DNA of 60,585 nucleotides from Chara braunii (taxonomy: Eukaryota; Streptophyta; Charophyceae; Charales; Characeae): NCBI GenBank assembly GCA_003427395.1, contig BFEA01000382.1, positions 591,597 to 652,181 on the forward strand, given 5' to 3'. A model generated the notes under the pieces. The model saw only the letters and a program-made list of their open reading frames with translations, ran no database searches and was not told where the DNA came from. This document shows positions 22,515 to 34,027 of this stretch, piece by piece. How positions within the stretch are numbered: the first letter of the stretch is position 1; every line of letters begins with the position of its first letter. The position numbers were made by a program, and so were the translations under genes.

Positions 22515-24690
22515 TAGCATTCAAATGTCGGTTACCCATGCCATAGCAGTTGCAACCAAATGCTGGTCACCCATCCCATAGTAGTAGCAGCCAAATGCTA
22601 GTCAACCATCCCATAGTGAAAGATTAACTAAGTATGAACCAGGATACTACAATAAACATGAAATTGACAATGAGAGATTGAAAAGCACATGCACAAGTAG
22701 AAAGGAGCAACTAAGTACGACCGAAACACTACAACACACATGAACTTAAGAATAAAAAGATCGAGCTAGTGAAAAGCACATACACATGGAGGAGAGATCA
22801 ACTAAGTGTAAACCGTAACACTACAACACACATGCGCTTGACAATGGGAAGATTGAACTAGTGAAAGGCACATGCACATAGAGGAAAGGCCAACTAAGTA
22901 TGAATCGGAACATCACAACACACACGAACTTGACAATGAGAAGATTGAACTAGTGAAAAGCACATGTATACGTAGGAAGGAGCAACTAAGTGTGAACCGA
23001 ATCACTACAATACACACGAACTTGACAGTGAGAAAATTGAACTAGTGAAAGGCACATACACACGGAGGAAGGATCAACAAAGTATGGCACGGAACATCAC
23101 AACACACATGAACTTGACAATGAGAAGATTGAACTAGTGAAAGATACATGCACATCAGGGAAGGATCAACAAAGTACAAACCGGAACATCACAAAACACA
23201 TGATTTTTACAATGAGAAAATTGAATTAGTGAAAGGCACACGCACGTGGAGGAAAGATCAAATAAGTATGAACCGGAATATCACAACACACATGAGCTTG
23301 ACAATGAGAAGCTAGAACTAGTGAAAGACACTTGCGCAGAGAGGAAAGATCATCTAAGTACGAACCAAAACATCACTACACACATGATCTTGACAATGAG
23401 AAGCTAGAACTAGTAAAAGGCACTTGCACATGGAGGAGAGATCAACTAAGTATGAACCGGAACATCACAACACACATGAACGTTGACAATGAGAGGCTAG
23501 AACTAGTGAAAAACACATGCACATAGAGGAGAGATCAACTAAGTATAAACCAGAACATCACAACATACATGAACTTGAAAACGAGAAGCTAGAACTAGTG
23601 AAAGACACATGCATATGGAAGAGAGATCAACTAAGCAGGAACTGGAACATCACAACGCACACGAACTTGGCAGTGAGAAGATTGAACTAGTGAAAAGGCA
23701 CATGCACATAGAGAAGAGATCAACTAAGTATGAACCAGAACATCACAACATACATGAATTTGACCATGAGAAGATTGAACTAGTGAAAAAACACATGCAC
23801 ATAGAGGAGAGATCAACTTAGTATAAACCAGAACATCACAACGTACATGAACTTGACAATGAAAACTTAAAACTCGTAAAGGACACATGCACATGGAGGA
23901 AAGATCAACTAAGTATGAACCGGAACATCACAACATACATGAACTTGACAATGAGGAGATTGAACTAGTGAAAAGGCACATGCACATGGAGGAGAGATCA
24001 ACTAAGTATGAACCGGAACATCACAACACACATGAAGTTGACAATGAGAAGCTAGAACTAGTGAAAAGCACATGCACATAGAGGAGAGATCAACTAAGTA
24101 TGAACTGAAACTTCACAACACACATGAACGTTGACAATGAGAGGCTAGAACTAGTGAAAAGCACATGCACATAGAGGAAAGATCACCTAAGTATGAACCA
24201 GAACATCACAACACACATGAACTTGACGACGAGAAACTAGAACTAGTGAAAGGCACATGCATATGGAGCAGAGATCAACTAAGTATGAACCGGAACATCA
24301 CAACACACACGAACATGGCAATGAGAAGATTGAACTAGTGCAAAGCACATGCACATAGAGGAGAGATCAACTAAGTGTGAACCGGAACATCACAACACAC
24401 ATGAACTTGACAATGAGAAGCTAGAACTAGTGAAAAGCACATGCACATAGAGGAAAAATCAACTAAGTATGAGNCGGAACATNACAACACACATGAACTT
24501 GACAATAAGAAGATTGAACTAGTACAAGGCATTTGCACATGGAGGAGAGATCAACTAACTATNAACCGGAACATCACAACACACATGAACTTGGCAATGA
24601 GAAGCTAGAACTAGTGAACNACACATGCACATGGAGGAAATATCAACTAAGTATGAACCGGAACATCATCATGAGAGAGTTGAGNCATGT
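22515..24690. repeat. Satellite family 1, 92-bp monomer
   Basis: After three short copies of a 36-bp unit (AAATGCTGGTCACCCATCCC, 22515-22616), a 92-bp monomer runs for about 22 copies. It contains GAACTAGTGAAA, GCACATGCACAT, AGATCAACTAAGTATGAACC and CACATGAACTTGACAATGAG. Spacing checked at 22855 and 22947 is 92 bp. The unit is not a multiple of three; short open frames are incidental. Several Ns lie between 24470 and 24700. Confidence 0.95.
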
Positions 24691-24890
24691 ATGTGAGTNA
24701 GACTTGCTCAAACACATGTTCATGGCTCATGTATGCAACCAAGTTTGAAATAGACTGCCATCATGTGAGAGTTGAACCATATATGCGAGTGAGACTTGCT
24801 CAAACACATGCCCATGGCTCATGCATGCAACCACGTTTGAAATGGAATGTCATCATCTACTATGTGAGTGGAAAGCACAAGCTAGACTAG
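24691..24890. repeat. Satellite family 2, about 92 bp, two copies
   Basis: GAGTGAGACTTGCTCAAACA recurs at a spacing of 92 bp (24695 and 24787), followed by CATGGCTCATG and ATGCAACCA. Its sequence is unrelated to its neighbours but its length is the same. Confidence 0.75.
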
Positions 24891-27690
24891 TCCCAAAACA
24901 CATGTCTTGAGCACAAAATCACTTATGGAAGAATCAAATTATTTCCTACTAGCATATGGGTGAGAAGCGAGGGGCGGTTAACGGAGACCCAAAGTTTCAG
25001 CGTTTTTTAAATCTTATTTATAAGAAAACCATAAGCCCGTTTTAACCAAAAAATGCATCATTCCATAAAGTGCACACCATATTAACAAACCATTAGAAAA
25101 AAACAAAAAAATAAAATAAAAAGAGGGTGAAACAGTAAGGCAAAAGAGCACTTGAATGACATTTTGGATTCAGTAAATTTTCAGAATTTTCAACGTTTTT
25201 GGAAATGGTCTTATCAGAGGAAATTTCAATGCTCCAAATGAGACCAAATTTGGTACACAACAACCTTGAAGTAAGACAAAAACAGGCAAAAAAAACAACA
25301 ACAAAAAAACATAAAATTTCACCCCCAAAGCCTAATTTCAGTTTTGGACCTGTTACCAAGGAGATGAAACTGGGGGGTCCCCGTTAATCACATGTGTTGA
25401 GAATCAAGACTTACATTAGACAAAATCTCGAGTATTGAGCATGAGATCATTCATAGGAGAATCAGAGCATCACCTACTAGCATAGGAGTGAAAAACAAGA
25501 GTTGAAGTAGCCCAGATCACAAGGATTGATCATAAGATTATCCTTAGAAGAATCGGAGCATCTCCTACTAACATATGAGTNGAAAGCAAGAGTTACACTA
25601 GACTATATCACAAAATTTGAGCAAGAGATTATCCATGAAAGAATCTTAACATCTCCTATTAGCATGTGAGTGACATGCAAGAGTTGAAGTAGCCCAAATC
25701 ACAAGAATTGAACATGAGATTATTCATAGAAGAATCGGAACATCTCCTACTAGCATGTGAATGAAAAGCAAGATCTACACTAGACCAAATCACAAGTATT
25801 GAACATGAGGTCATCCATGAAATAATCATAGCATCACCTACTAGTATGTAAGTGAAATGCAAAAGTTGATGTAGCCCAAATCACAACAATTGAACATGAG
25901 ATCATTCATAGAAAAATCGGAATATCTCCTACTAGTGTGTGAGTGAAATGCAAAAGTTACACTAGGCCAAATCACAAGTATTCAACATGAGGTCATCCAT
26001 GAAAGAATCGGAGCATCGCCTACTAGTATGTGAGTCAAATGCAAGAGTTGAAGTAACCAAAATCACAAGAATTGAACATGAGATCATCCATAGAAGAATC
26101 GGAACATCTCCTACTAGTATGTGAGTGAAATGCAAGAGTTACACGAGGTTATATCACAAGATTTGAGCAAGAGATCATCCATGAAAGAATCGGAGCATCT
26201 CCTACTAGCATGTGAATGGCAAAACAAGATCTACACTAAACCAAATCACAAGTATTGAACATAAGATCATCCATGAAATAATCGGAGCATCACCTACTAG
26301 TATGTGAGTGAAATGCAAGAGTTGAAGTAACCCAAATCACAAAATTTGAACATGAGATCATCCATAGAAGAATCGGAACATCTCCTACTAGTGTGTAAGT
26401 GAAATGCAAGAGTTACACTAGGCTGTATCACAAAATTTGAGCAAGAGATCATCCATGGAAGAATTGGAGGATCTCCTACTAGCATGTGAGTGAAAAGCAA
26501 GATCTACACTAGTCCAAATCACAAGTAATGAGCATGAGATCATCCGTAAAAGAATCGGAACATCTCCTACTAGTGTGTGAGTGAAACGCAAGAGTTACGC
26601 TAGGCTATATTACAAGATTTGGACAACAGATAATCCATAGAAAAATCGGAGGATCTTCTACTAGTATATCAGTGAAAAGCAAGATCTACACTAGTCCAAA
26701 CCACAAGTAATGAGCATGAGATCATCCATGAAAGAATCGGAGCATCTCCTATTAGCATGTGAGTGAAAAGCAAAATCTACACTAGTCCAAATCACAGGTA
26801 ATGAGCATGAGATCATTCATGAAAGACTCGGAACATCTCCTACTAGTGTGTGAGTGAAATGCAAAAGTTGAAGTAACCCAAATCACAAGAATTGAACATG
26901 AGATCATCCATAGAATAATCGGAACATCTCTCACTAGTGTGTGAGTGAAATGCAAGAGTTACACTAAGGCTATATCACAAGATTTTAGCAAGAGATCATC
27001 ATCCATGGAAGAATCAAAGGATCTCCTACTAGTATGTGAGTGAAAAACAAAATCCACACTAGTCCAAATCACAACTAATGAGCATCCATAAAATAATCGG
27101 AACATCTACTACTAGTGTGTGAGTGAAATGCAATCGTTGAAGTACCCCAAATCACAAAAATTAAACATGAGATCATCCATAGAAGAATCAGAACATCTCT
27201 TATTAGTGTGTGAGTGAAATGCAAGAATTGGAGTAGCCCAAATCACAAGAATTGAACATGAGATCATTCATAGAAGAATCGAAACATCTCTTACTAGCAT
27301 GTGAGTGAAATGTAAGAGTTGAAGTAGCCTAAATCACAAGAATTGAACATGAGATCATCCATAGAAGAATCGGAATATCTCCTACTAGTGTGTGAGTGAA
27401 ATGTAAGATCTACACTAGGCCAAATCACAAGTATTGAGTATGAGATCATCCATGAAAGAATCAGAGCATCACGTACTAGTATGTGAGTGAAATGCAAGAG
27501 TTACACTAGACTGTATCACAATATTTGAATAAGAGATCGTCCATGGAAGAATCGGAGGATCTCCTACTAGCATATGAGTGAAAAAGCAAGATCCACACGG
27601 CCAAATCACAAGTATTGAGCATGAGATCATCCATAGACGAATCAGAGCCCTACCTACTAGTGGATGTCATTGAGTGAAAAATAAGAGTTT
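24891..27690. repeat. Satellite family 3, about 91-bp monomer
   Basis: The monomer contains AATCACAAGTATTGAACATG, AGATCATCCATGAAAGAATC, GGAGCATCTCCTACTAG and TGTGAGTGAAATGCAAGAG. About 25 copies follow the inserted element at 24978-25387 and one partial copy precedes it. Two subtypes alternate (GAGTTGAAGTAGCCC and GAGTTACACTAGGC). Confidence 0.95.
24978..25387. mobile_element. Candidate MITE with inverted ends, in satellite
   Basis: The ends read TTAACGGAGACCC...AGTTTCA and, in reverse complement, TTAACGGGGACCCCCC then AGTTTCA, an imperfect inverted repeat of about 22 bp. The interior is AT-rich and unlike the satellite on either side. TTAA at both ends could be a target-site duplication, as in piggyBac-type elements, leaving CGGRGACCC as the terminus. 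No transposase is present, so it would depend on an autonomous relative. Confidence 0.6.
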
Positions 27691-27712
27691 GAGTAACTCA
27701 AAAGGAAGACAA

Positions 27713-27797
27713 AGATGAAGAAGAGGAAGAAGAAGAAAAAAATGAAGAAGAGGAGGAGGAAGAGGAGGCAAAAAAAAAAAAAAAAAAAAAAAAAAGG

Positions 27798-27830
<33 letters not shown>
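27713..27830. repeat. Purine tract: GAA-rich then poly(A)
   Basis: An AAGAAGAGG-type run is followed by about 60 A interrupted only by GG. Simple sequence; could mark an old retroposed tail. Confidence 0.9.
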
Positions 27831-27833
<3 letters not shown>

Positions 27834-28200
27834 CTCTTCCTTCCACTCACCTTGTTAATGTCTTGGAGATGGAATCTCAATCTTGATGACGTTTCTTCCT
27901 CCTTGCACAAAACACCTCATTGGCTATGACCTCCTTCTTCTTCAAGCTTCTCTCCTTCCTCTCCCACTTTCTCCTAAGTTACCACAAGCGTCAATCACCA
28001 TAGCTATGGAGTCCTCCCCTCTAGGAGGGCAAATGAGACTGTCTCTAGCCTTTCTCTCTTCCTCACACCCAGGGGGCTATGGAGGATCACCTCCCTAGGG
28101 CCAGCCACACTACCGCTAGTCTCTAGAGCTCCTCTCCCTAACTCATGGCCTCCACCAAACTCCTAAACTGGCATGGGTTCCCCTCTCCTCTCTCCAAGTG

Positions 28201-29330
28201 AAAGAGTGCATTTATGAACTCACTTGGGCAGCATGGGCACTCCTCATGAGATTGTGAAAGTGGCGGACTCAATTCCCAGCTTATGTAGGCTGAAACCAGC
28301 AGTCCGGCCAGCCCATGGGCCTCCCCATGTGCCTTGAGGTGAACCGAGGTACCCCCAAGGCAAAATACTACTACTACGTCCTTCTGGAGGTACCCGGACC
28401 TCTTTTTGGCGAAGTATATGCAGTCTGAGTGGTTGGTACCAACGTGGATTGCCTTTTGGCCTACTTCGGCCTCCTTTTCACCTCAGAAATGTTGCCCCCT
28501 TGGATCCTAATGCCCAAGGGGCAACTTTACTTGAGAGAAAAATGCCTAGTGGACCCTTTTCTCGATTTTTTCAGTTTGTACCCCATTTTGGGTAGGCCGA
28601 GATATTTTTTCATGGAGCGACACATTTTCAACCTTGGATCTGGCTGAGATCCAAGGCCAACAATATTCCATGCCACCCCCAAGTAGCCCTTGCTTCAATT
28701 TTGAGCCCCTAAGTCCACTTTTTTCAATTTTTGGTGCATCTGGCTCTCTTTCTGTGCCAAATACACAGTTTTGTCAATGTCCCTCTTTTGTTTCTTTCCA
28801 TTTTGGGTTGCCACCTCATTCCGGGGCTAGCCGTTTTGAGCTGGCCCACAAAAAACGGCTAGTTCCTCTCCACCATGAGATCTGATCTCAAATCCATGGT
28901 CCAAAAGAAAACCGGTCATTTCTATTTTGCGTTTTCTCTCATTTTCTTCTTTTTAATTCTGATTTTATTGAGATATGGCCCCAAGGGTCATATCTCTGCA
29001 ATCCGGATTGCCCTCCCTTATTCTATAAGGGATGAGATCACAGTTGGGACCTGTCAGCCCCTACTTTGCAGGTCCCAATGGGCCGACACACTCTCCTCCA
29101 CTCTTTTCTCCCTTTTTGTCTCATTTTCCCTCCTTTTTCTCGCATTTTTCTTTCTTTTTCTTTTTGTTTTAGTTGTGACAAGTGTCAAACTGTTGTGCAC
29201 CCTCTTTCTAGGTCCTAGGGCCTCATTCAAGGCCAGGTTCATGGCTGGTACTTGGCCGTTATATCTCGGATTTCAACAATGGCACCCCCATCCTCCTAGA
29301 GGACTCCATTTCGCCTCCGTTTGTCAAATT
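28201..29330. repeat. Dense field of perfect hairpins
   Basis: No protein-coding signal. Perfect inverted repeats occur roughly every 50-100 bp: GAGTGC/GCACTC (28204, 28237), CGGACT/AGTCCG (28264, 28301), GCCTTG/CAAGGC (28331, 28356), GTTGCCCC/GGGGCAAC (28491, 28518), CCTTGGATC/GATCCAAGG (28632, 28648), CTAGCCGTTTT/AAAACGGCTAG (28827, 28852), TGAGAT/ATCTCA inside ACCAT/ATGGT (28870s-28890s), GAGATATG/CATATCTC (28970, 28989), palindrome GCAATCCGGATTGC (28998), CCCTTAT/ATAAGGG (29015, 29025) and TTGGGACCTG/CAGGTCCCAA (29044, 29069). Stem sequences are all different. The stretch before it, 27831-28200, shows nothing I recognise. Confidence 0.75.
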
Positions 29331-29359
29331 TTGAGCCCCCTTTACTCCGATTTTCTAAA

Positions 29360-29634
29360 AATCTCGAAATCCCGAAGTGTGATTTCGGTAGTGAATTCCC
29401 GAACGTAAGTGCGGATATAATTTCGAGAAACGGCCAACTTAAATCCTGAAATATTGAACTGCAATTTCGGTAGCGATATCCCGAACGTACGTACGGATAT
29501 AACTAAGAAAAAGCACTAGGTAAAATCCGAAAATCCTGAAGTGCGATTTCGGTAATGAAATCCCGAATGCACGTGTGGATGTAACTTTGAAAAACGACCA
29601 AGTAAAATCCCGAAGTGCGATTTCGGTAACGAAA
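29360..29634. repeat. 82-bp satellite, left part
   Basis: About three copies of the monomer described at 34028-35880, cut off by the LINE at about 29635. Confidence 0.85.
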
Positions 29635-32600
29635 CATGAGGGGGGCGCTGACGCAGATGGGATTACAGCACGCTTTTCGTACGCCGTGGCCAGCAGAAAA
29701 GGGGATCACATGGGTGGCCTCCACGCTCAAGAGCCGGAGCCGATTGGACATGGCCTGGACCTCACAAGCGCTGGCGGTCTCACTGACGAAATTCTCTATC
29801 GTCCCTGTTGCCCGGTCGGATCACAAGTTGATAGCTATCACGCAGGCACTCCCCTCTAGACTCCAATCTCGCCCTCCACCAGCTACAGTTCCGGCCTGGC
29901 TCTTTGCCAACAGGTACTACTGCAACCTCGCCCTGCAGCACTGGCAGTATCGGGGCTCACTTCGACACTCGCAACAGTCAGCCCTGCAATGGCTCGAGGA
30001 TGGCACGGCCGCTTTGGCCCGCCTGCTCAAGCGAGAGGTGCTGGCTTCGAAGCAAGGACGACGAGCAACTGTGGAGGCATTCATCCAACGGGCGATCGAT
30101 TTGGGCAATGGCCCTCCACCGGGCGAAGATGAGGAGGACTGGTGGATGGAATGGGCAACCCTCAAAACCGAATGGGACGACTGGCAGGTTTAGGACGCGA
30201 AGGCATGGGGGTTGCGAAGCAAAACGCAATGGACTGTCGCGGCGGAACGTATGACGAAGACATTTTTGAGGCGCCTTTGCTTGAGAAGACCGGCTTCGAT
30301 GATGCTGGCACTGGACCCCCCTTTTGATGAGCAACGACCGCCTGCGGATACCACGCCGGCTATTCTTCTATACGCCCACGAATACTATTCTCGCCTCCTG
30401 TCAGAAGAACGCACAGACACCCTGCCAAACGCAGAAGCAAGGATGGCTGCTGATATCGGGACGAAGATGACAACAAAATTGGATCCAGAAGGAGTGGTGT
30501 TGCTTAACCAACCGATCAGCCAGGAGGAGATTCAACATGCGCTTGCAGAAATGCTGTCTGTGAAAGCTCTGAGCCCTGATGGCATGCCCTTGGAACACCT
30601 CAAGGCTTGCAAGGACATCCTCATGCCCCACTTACTCGAAGGATACAACTCTATTTGGGACGACCCGGGACACCCGCCGCGTGACTTTGGCCAAGCCACT
30701 ATCATCCTTGTCCACAAGAAGGGACCGCCGACGGACATACGAAACTGGAGGCCTATCTCGCTCCTCTCAGCCCCGTATAAAGTCCTCGCCAAGATACTGG
30801 CCAACAGGCTGGCCGAGAGGTTGCCCTCAGTCATACACAGTACGCAGACAGGCTTCATCCCTGGAAGGCGAATTCATACAAGTGTCCTCCTGGTACGGCA
30901 AGTCTTGTGGCAGGCTACACAGCAGTGCCCGCAGGCAGCCTTGCTCCTTGACTTTGAAAAGGAATATGACCGAGTCTCCTGGCCGTTTTTGTTAGAAGGA
31001 ATGCGGCAACGGGGAATCGGACCCTGATTCGTAACAGCGGTTAGCACGCTCCTGGCATCCGCGAACTCTCGCCTCCTTGTCAATGGCTTCCTTACAGAGC
31101 CTGTGCATGTCACAAGGTCGGTGCGCCAAGGCTGTCCCCTCTCCCCGATCCTTTACATTCTTTATATAGAGCACCTGCACGATATGATCCGGGCGGACCC
31201 CGCCATAGTGGGTCTCGCCATGCTCCAGGCCAGGCAACTCAAGAGCACTGCATTTGCGGACGACACTGGAGCCATCACGATTCTCGAGCCAACCAGCATT
31301 CAAGCACTGAAAGGCCAAATCGCTACGTTCGAGCAGTACGCGGGGGCGAGACTGAATTGGCACAAGTTTGTGGCCCTTTTGCCAGATATGACTGCGGCCC
31401 CGCTTTTTGAGGGCATGCGGGTACAGTCTATGACGGAAACTGCTACATACTTGGGCATTGCAATGCCGGAAGCGCTCACCGAGGGGACACAGATTGAGGG
31501 CCTGATGTCTAAAGCAGCGGCACGGCTGGCCATCTGCGGCAGGAGGCTGACTGCAGGCGTCTTTGGCAGAGCACTGCTAGTAAACACGATTGCCTCTTTA
31601 ATACTCTGGTATGTCGGGGCGGTGTCCTCCCCTGGACCGGTCCCCTGCCAGGACTACAAGAGATCGACCCGCACACGCAAATCTGCGCGCTGCACCTCAG
31701 GGCCGTCGTCTGGCTCTTGCTGGAGGACGATGACGCGCCATGGAAAATCATTACGCTGCAAACTATGGCGGAAGCACTCCGACTCCATCCAGCTGACGTG
31801 GAAACTGCGCTCCTGCAACCTCTACTTCTGGTGAACCTCAAGAGGGGAGCCATCTGGACGCCAAGCCTGACGCAGTGGAGAGTGCTGGATCCGCTTGAAC
31901 TTCGGGCACCAACAACTGTGGACCAGATCCTCCTGCAGCCGCTTTTTGATAATCCCGCTATTTGCGATGTGCACGGCAATCCTTTTCCATGGGCGAGTCA
32001 AAAGGCCTGTTTTGGCAGGGCCTGGCTCCGAGCTGGAGTAGCTCGAGTAGCTGATCTATGGGACATACAGGTATAAGATTGGCAAGATGAGGTTGTAGTG
32101 CTTGCTAAGTTAGACGGTCAAACGCGGAAAGGTGACCACCTGAGAGCCATTCGACACGCTATTCCCCTAGACCGGATAGTGGCATTAAGACTGGACAATA
32201 GGCCTGTAGGTGAGTGGGTAGTTAGAGTAGATGAATGCCCGGTTACAGTCGCCTTCAGAGTCTGCGGCCTGGCAAGCAACGCCCGGCTGAAGGTGGAAGC
32301 GTGGAGTAACCCCCCTAAGGAAGGCCTGATAGGTGCTCCGCTCCACAGATGTGCTAGTAGGGATGGCTGGATACCGGCTGACCTCTTGAGGCCGGTGACA
32401 GTCCTAACAGACAAACGAGGAGGCGCCCCGACATCGCACTGCCTATACTGGCCCCGACTAAGGCCCCGACAGCTATCGTTTGACCCTACAATGTGGAACA
32501 AGAAAGCTCAGAGGAAACAGTGACGATCGGTTCCGCTGCATGCAGTTCGCACTAAAACTATCTACTGCCCCCTCCTGACGCCGTTCTCCGCAGACCATGA

Positions 32601-33992
32601 ACTCAAATACCGATGGAGCAAGAAAGGATGGACGACGGGCGAGTTCGGCAAAGGATGGACAACGCACTCTTGGAAAGCATCGAACCAACGGCTCCTCTCC
32701 CTGCCAGATCAGAAACAGGCTGGCCTGCTATGGCTCAACATTCACCTGGCCCTGCCAATGAGACAGTGGCTTGCAAGAAGAACAAAGAACCTCGACCAGA
32801 CCTGCCCGCACTGTGGAACGGATCCGGAAGACGTCCCCCATATCTGGCTGCACTGTCCGCCTCAGCGCGACTTCTGGGAGTGGTGGAGACAGGAAGTTGG
32901 CGGGGACTGTGACCAAATCTCCAAGCAAGACTGGGAGACTGTGCTGCTCATCGGCCCGGACCTCAGTCCTACTCCTCTGCAAGCACCGAGGGCATATGCG
33001 ATCGACAACATCAGGGCGGCCTTTTTGGGAGCGGTATGGGCACTTAGAGCGGCATTGATCTTTCAACAGAAACCCCCCTCGTTTCTCGCGCTCAGAACCT
33101 TGACGCTAGTTAACCTTAGAGCGGCGGTCGCGGCGGACATCAGAAGAAAGTCGGCTGAAACCTGGTCATTCATCAGACAAGTATGAAATCCATACCACCG
33201 GTTGCTGACTCTGGAAGAACAACCGGGCGTGTGGCGATGGTCTCCGCCGGAGTAAGGGAACATTCCCTGACAGTACCAGGTACGACACGGGTGGGCCGGG
33301 TAATCGCCCGGCCTGAGGGTGGGCATAGATGGACTAACAGTGTTAACAGGATCCCTGTACGGGAGGACGATTGGTCTTGGCATACTGCTCCATATGTAAA
33401 AGTAGAGTTGCTGGACTTTTGCCATGTACAGTAAATAGGAACCTGGTTTGTACAGCATAATCGCTCCGCTATGGACTATGGAACGGGAGGCCTTGAAGGG
33501 CTCCGGTAACAATACAGTATGTAGATCGTAGACGTAAATCGGAGACATGACTGAATAATGGACCTGAATGGAAACGATGCTTGACAAACTGACGCAATGA
33601 CAGCAGACCATTCGATTGAAACTACAGTTACAAATCCTTTGGAGGGAGTGAGGGGCTTGGTAAGGGGCCACGCAGGTTGTTGCCACCCCGTAGACCCCTT
33701 CTGCGCCTGGGTGCTAGCGCCTCCCTGCAGAAGCGGCCTCCGGTCAAGCACAATCTGAAATCGGTCCCTCCCCAAACCCTGACGCGGCGCTGCTGCCCAA
33801 GGGCAGCATCGATACCCCCTCCCATCTTCTTTGCTCTTCTCACCTGCATTCTCGGACACTGGGCCCGGTTTCCAGCAGGTGCTGCTCCCCACCAATAGAA
33901 TGGAGCCGACGGGGACGGTACCACCCAATAAGGTTCTATCCACACTGGGTGACACTGCCCCGTATGTTTTGTGTGAAAAACATAAAATAAAT

Positions 33993-34024
<32 letters not shown>

Positions 34025-34027
34025 AAA
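29635..34027 (+). mobile_element. 5'-truncated LINE inserted in satellite
   Basis: The element begins inside the endonuclease, contains an RT and a C-terminal zinc knuckle, then a 3' UTR of about 0.8 kb (33187-33980) and a tail of AAATA repeats and poly(A) (about 33983-34027). Both flanks are the same 82-bp satellite. 5' truncation is typical of LINE insertion. The right flank resumes about 22 bp further along the monomer than the left flank stops, so I see no target duplication, rather a small deletion, unless copies differ. Confidence 0.88.
29636..33186 (+). pseudogene. LINE ORF2: endonuclease end, RT, zinc knuckle
   Basis: It opens with the last part of an APE-type endonuclease (PVARSDHKLI, carrying the S-D-H catalytic motif). 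The RT follows: KGPPTDIRNWRPISLL, LLLDFEKEYDRVSW with the first catalytic Asp (the family usually has K-A-Y-D, here K-E-Y-D), SVRQGCPLSPILY, and the FADD box in TAFADDTGAI (about 31250). The C-terminus has CPHCGTDPEDVPHIWLHC, a C-C-H-C knuckle. In-frame stops are at 30191 (TAG), 31025 (TGA, probably from TGG), 32074 (TAA) and 32521 (TGA), with one frame change near 31620. It made target-primed copies; this one is dead. Confidence 0.88.

Noticed and set aside
22173-22520. Open frames of Arg-Glu or Ser-Leu repeats across (GA)n
   Set aside because: Artefact of the microsatellite and the assembly gap.
28875-29408. Open frame of 177 codons in the hairpin field
   Set aside because: Phe/Leu-rich from T-rich DNA, no conserved motif, and it runs through several palindromes.
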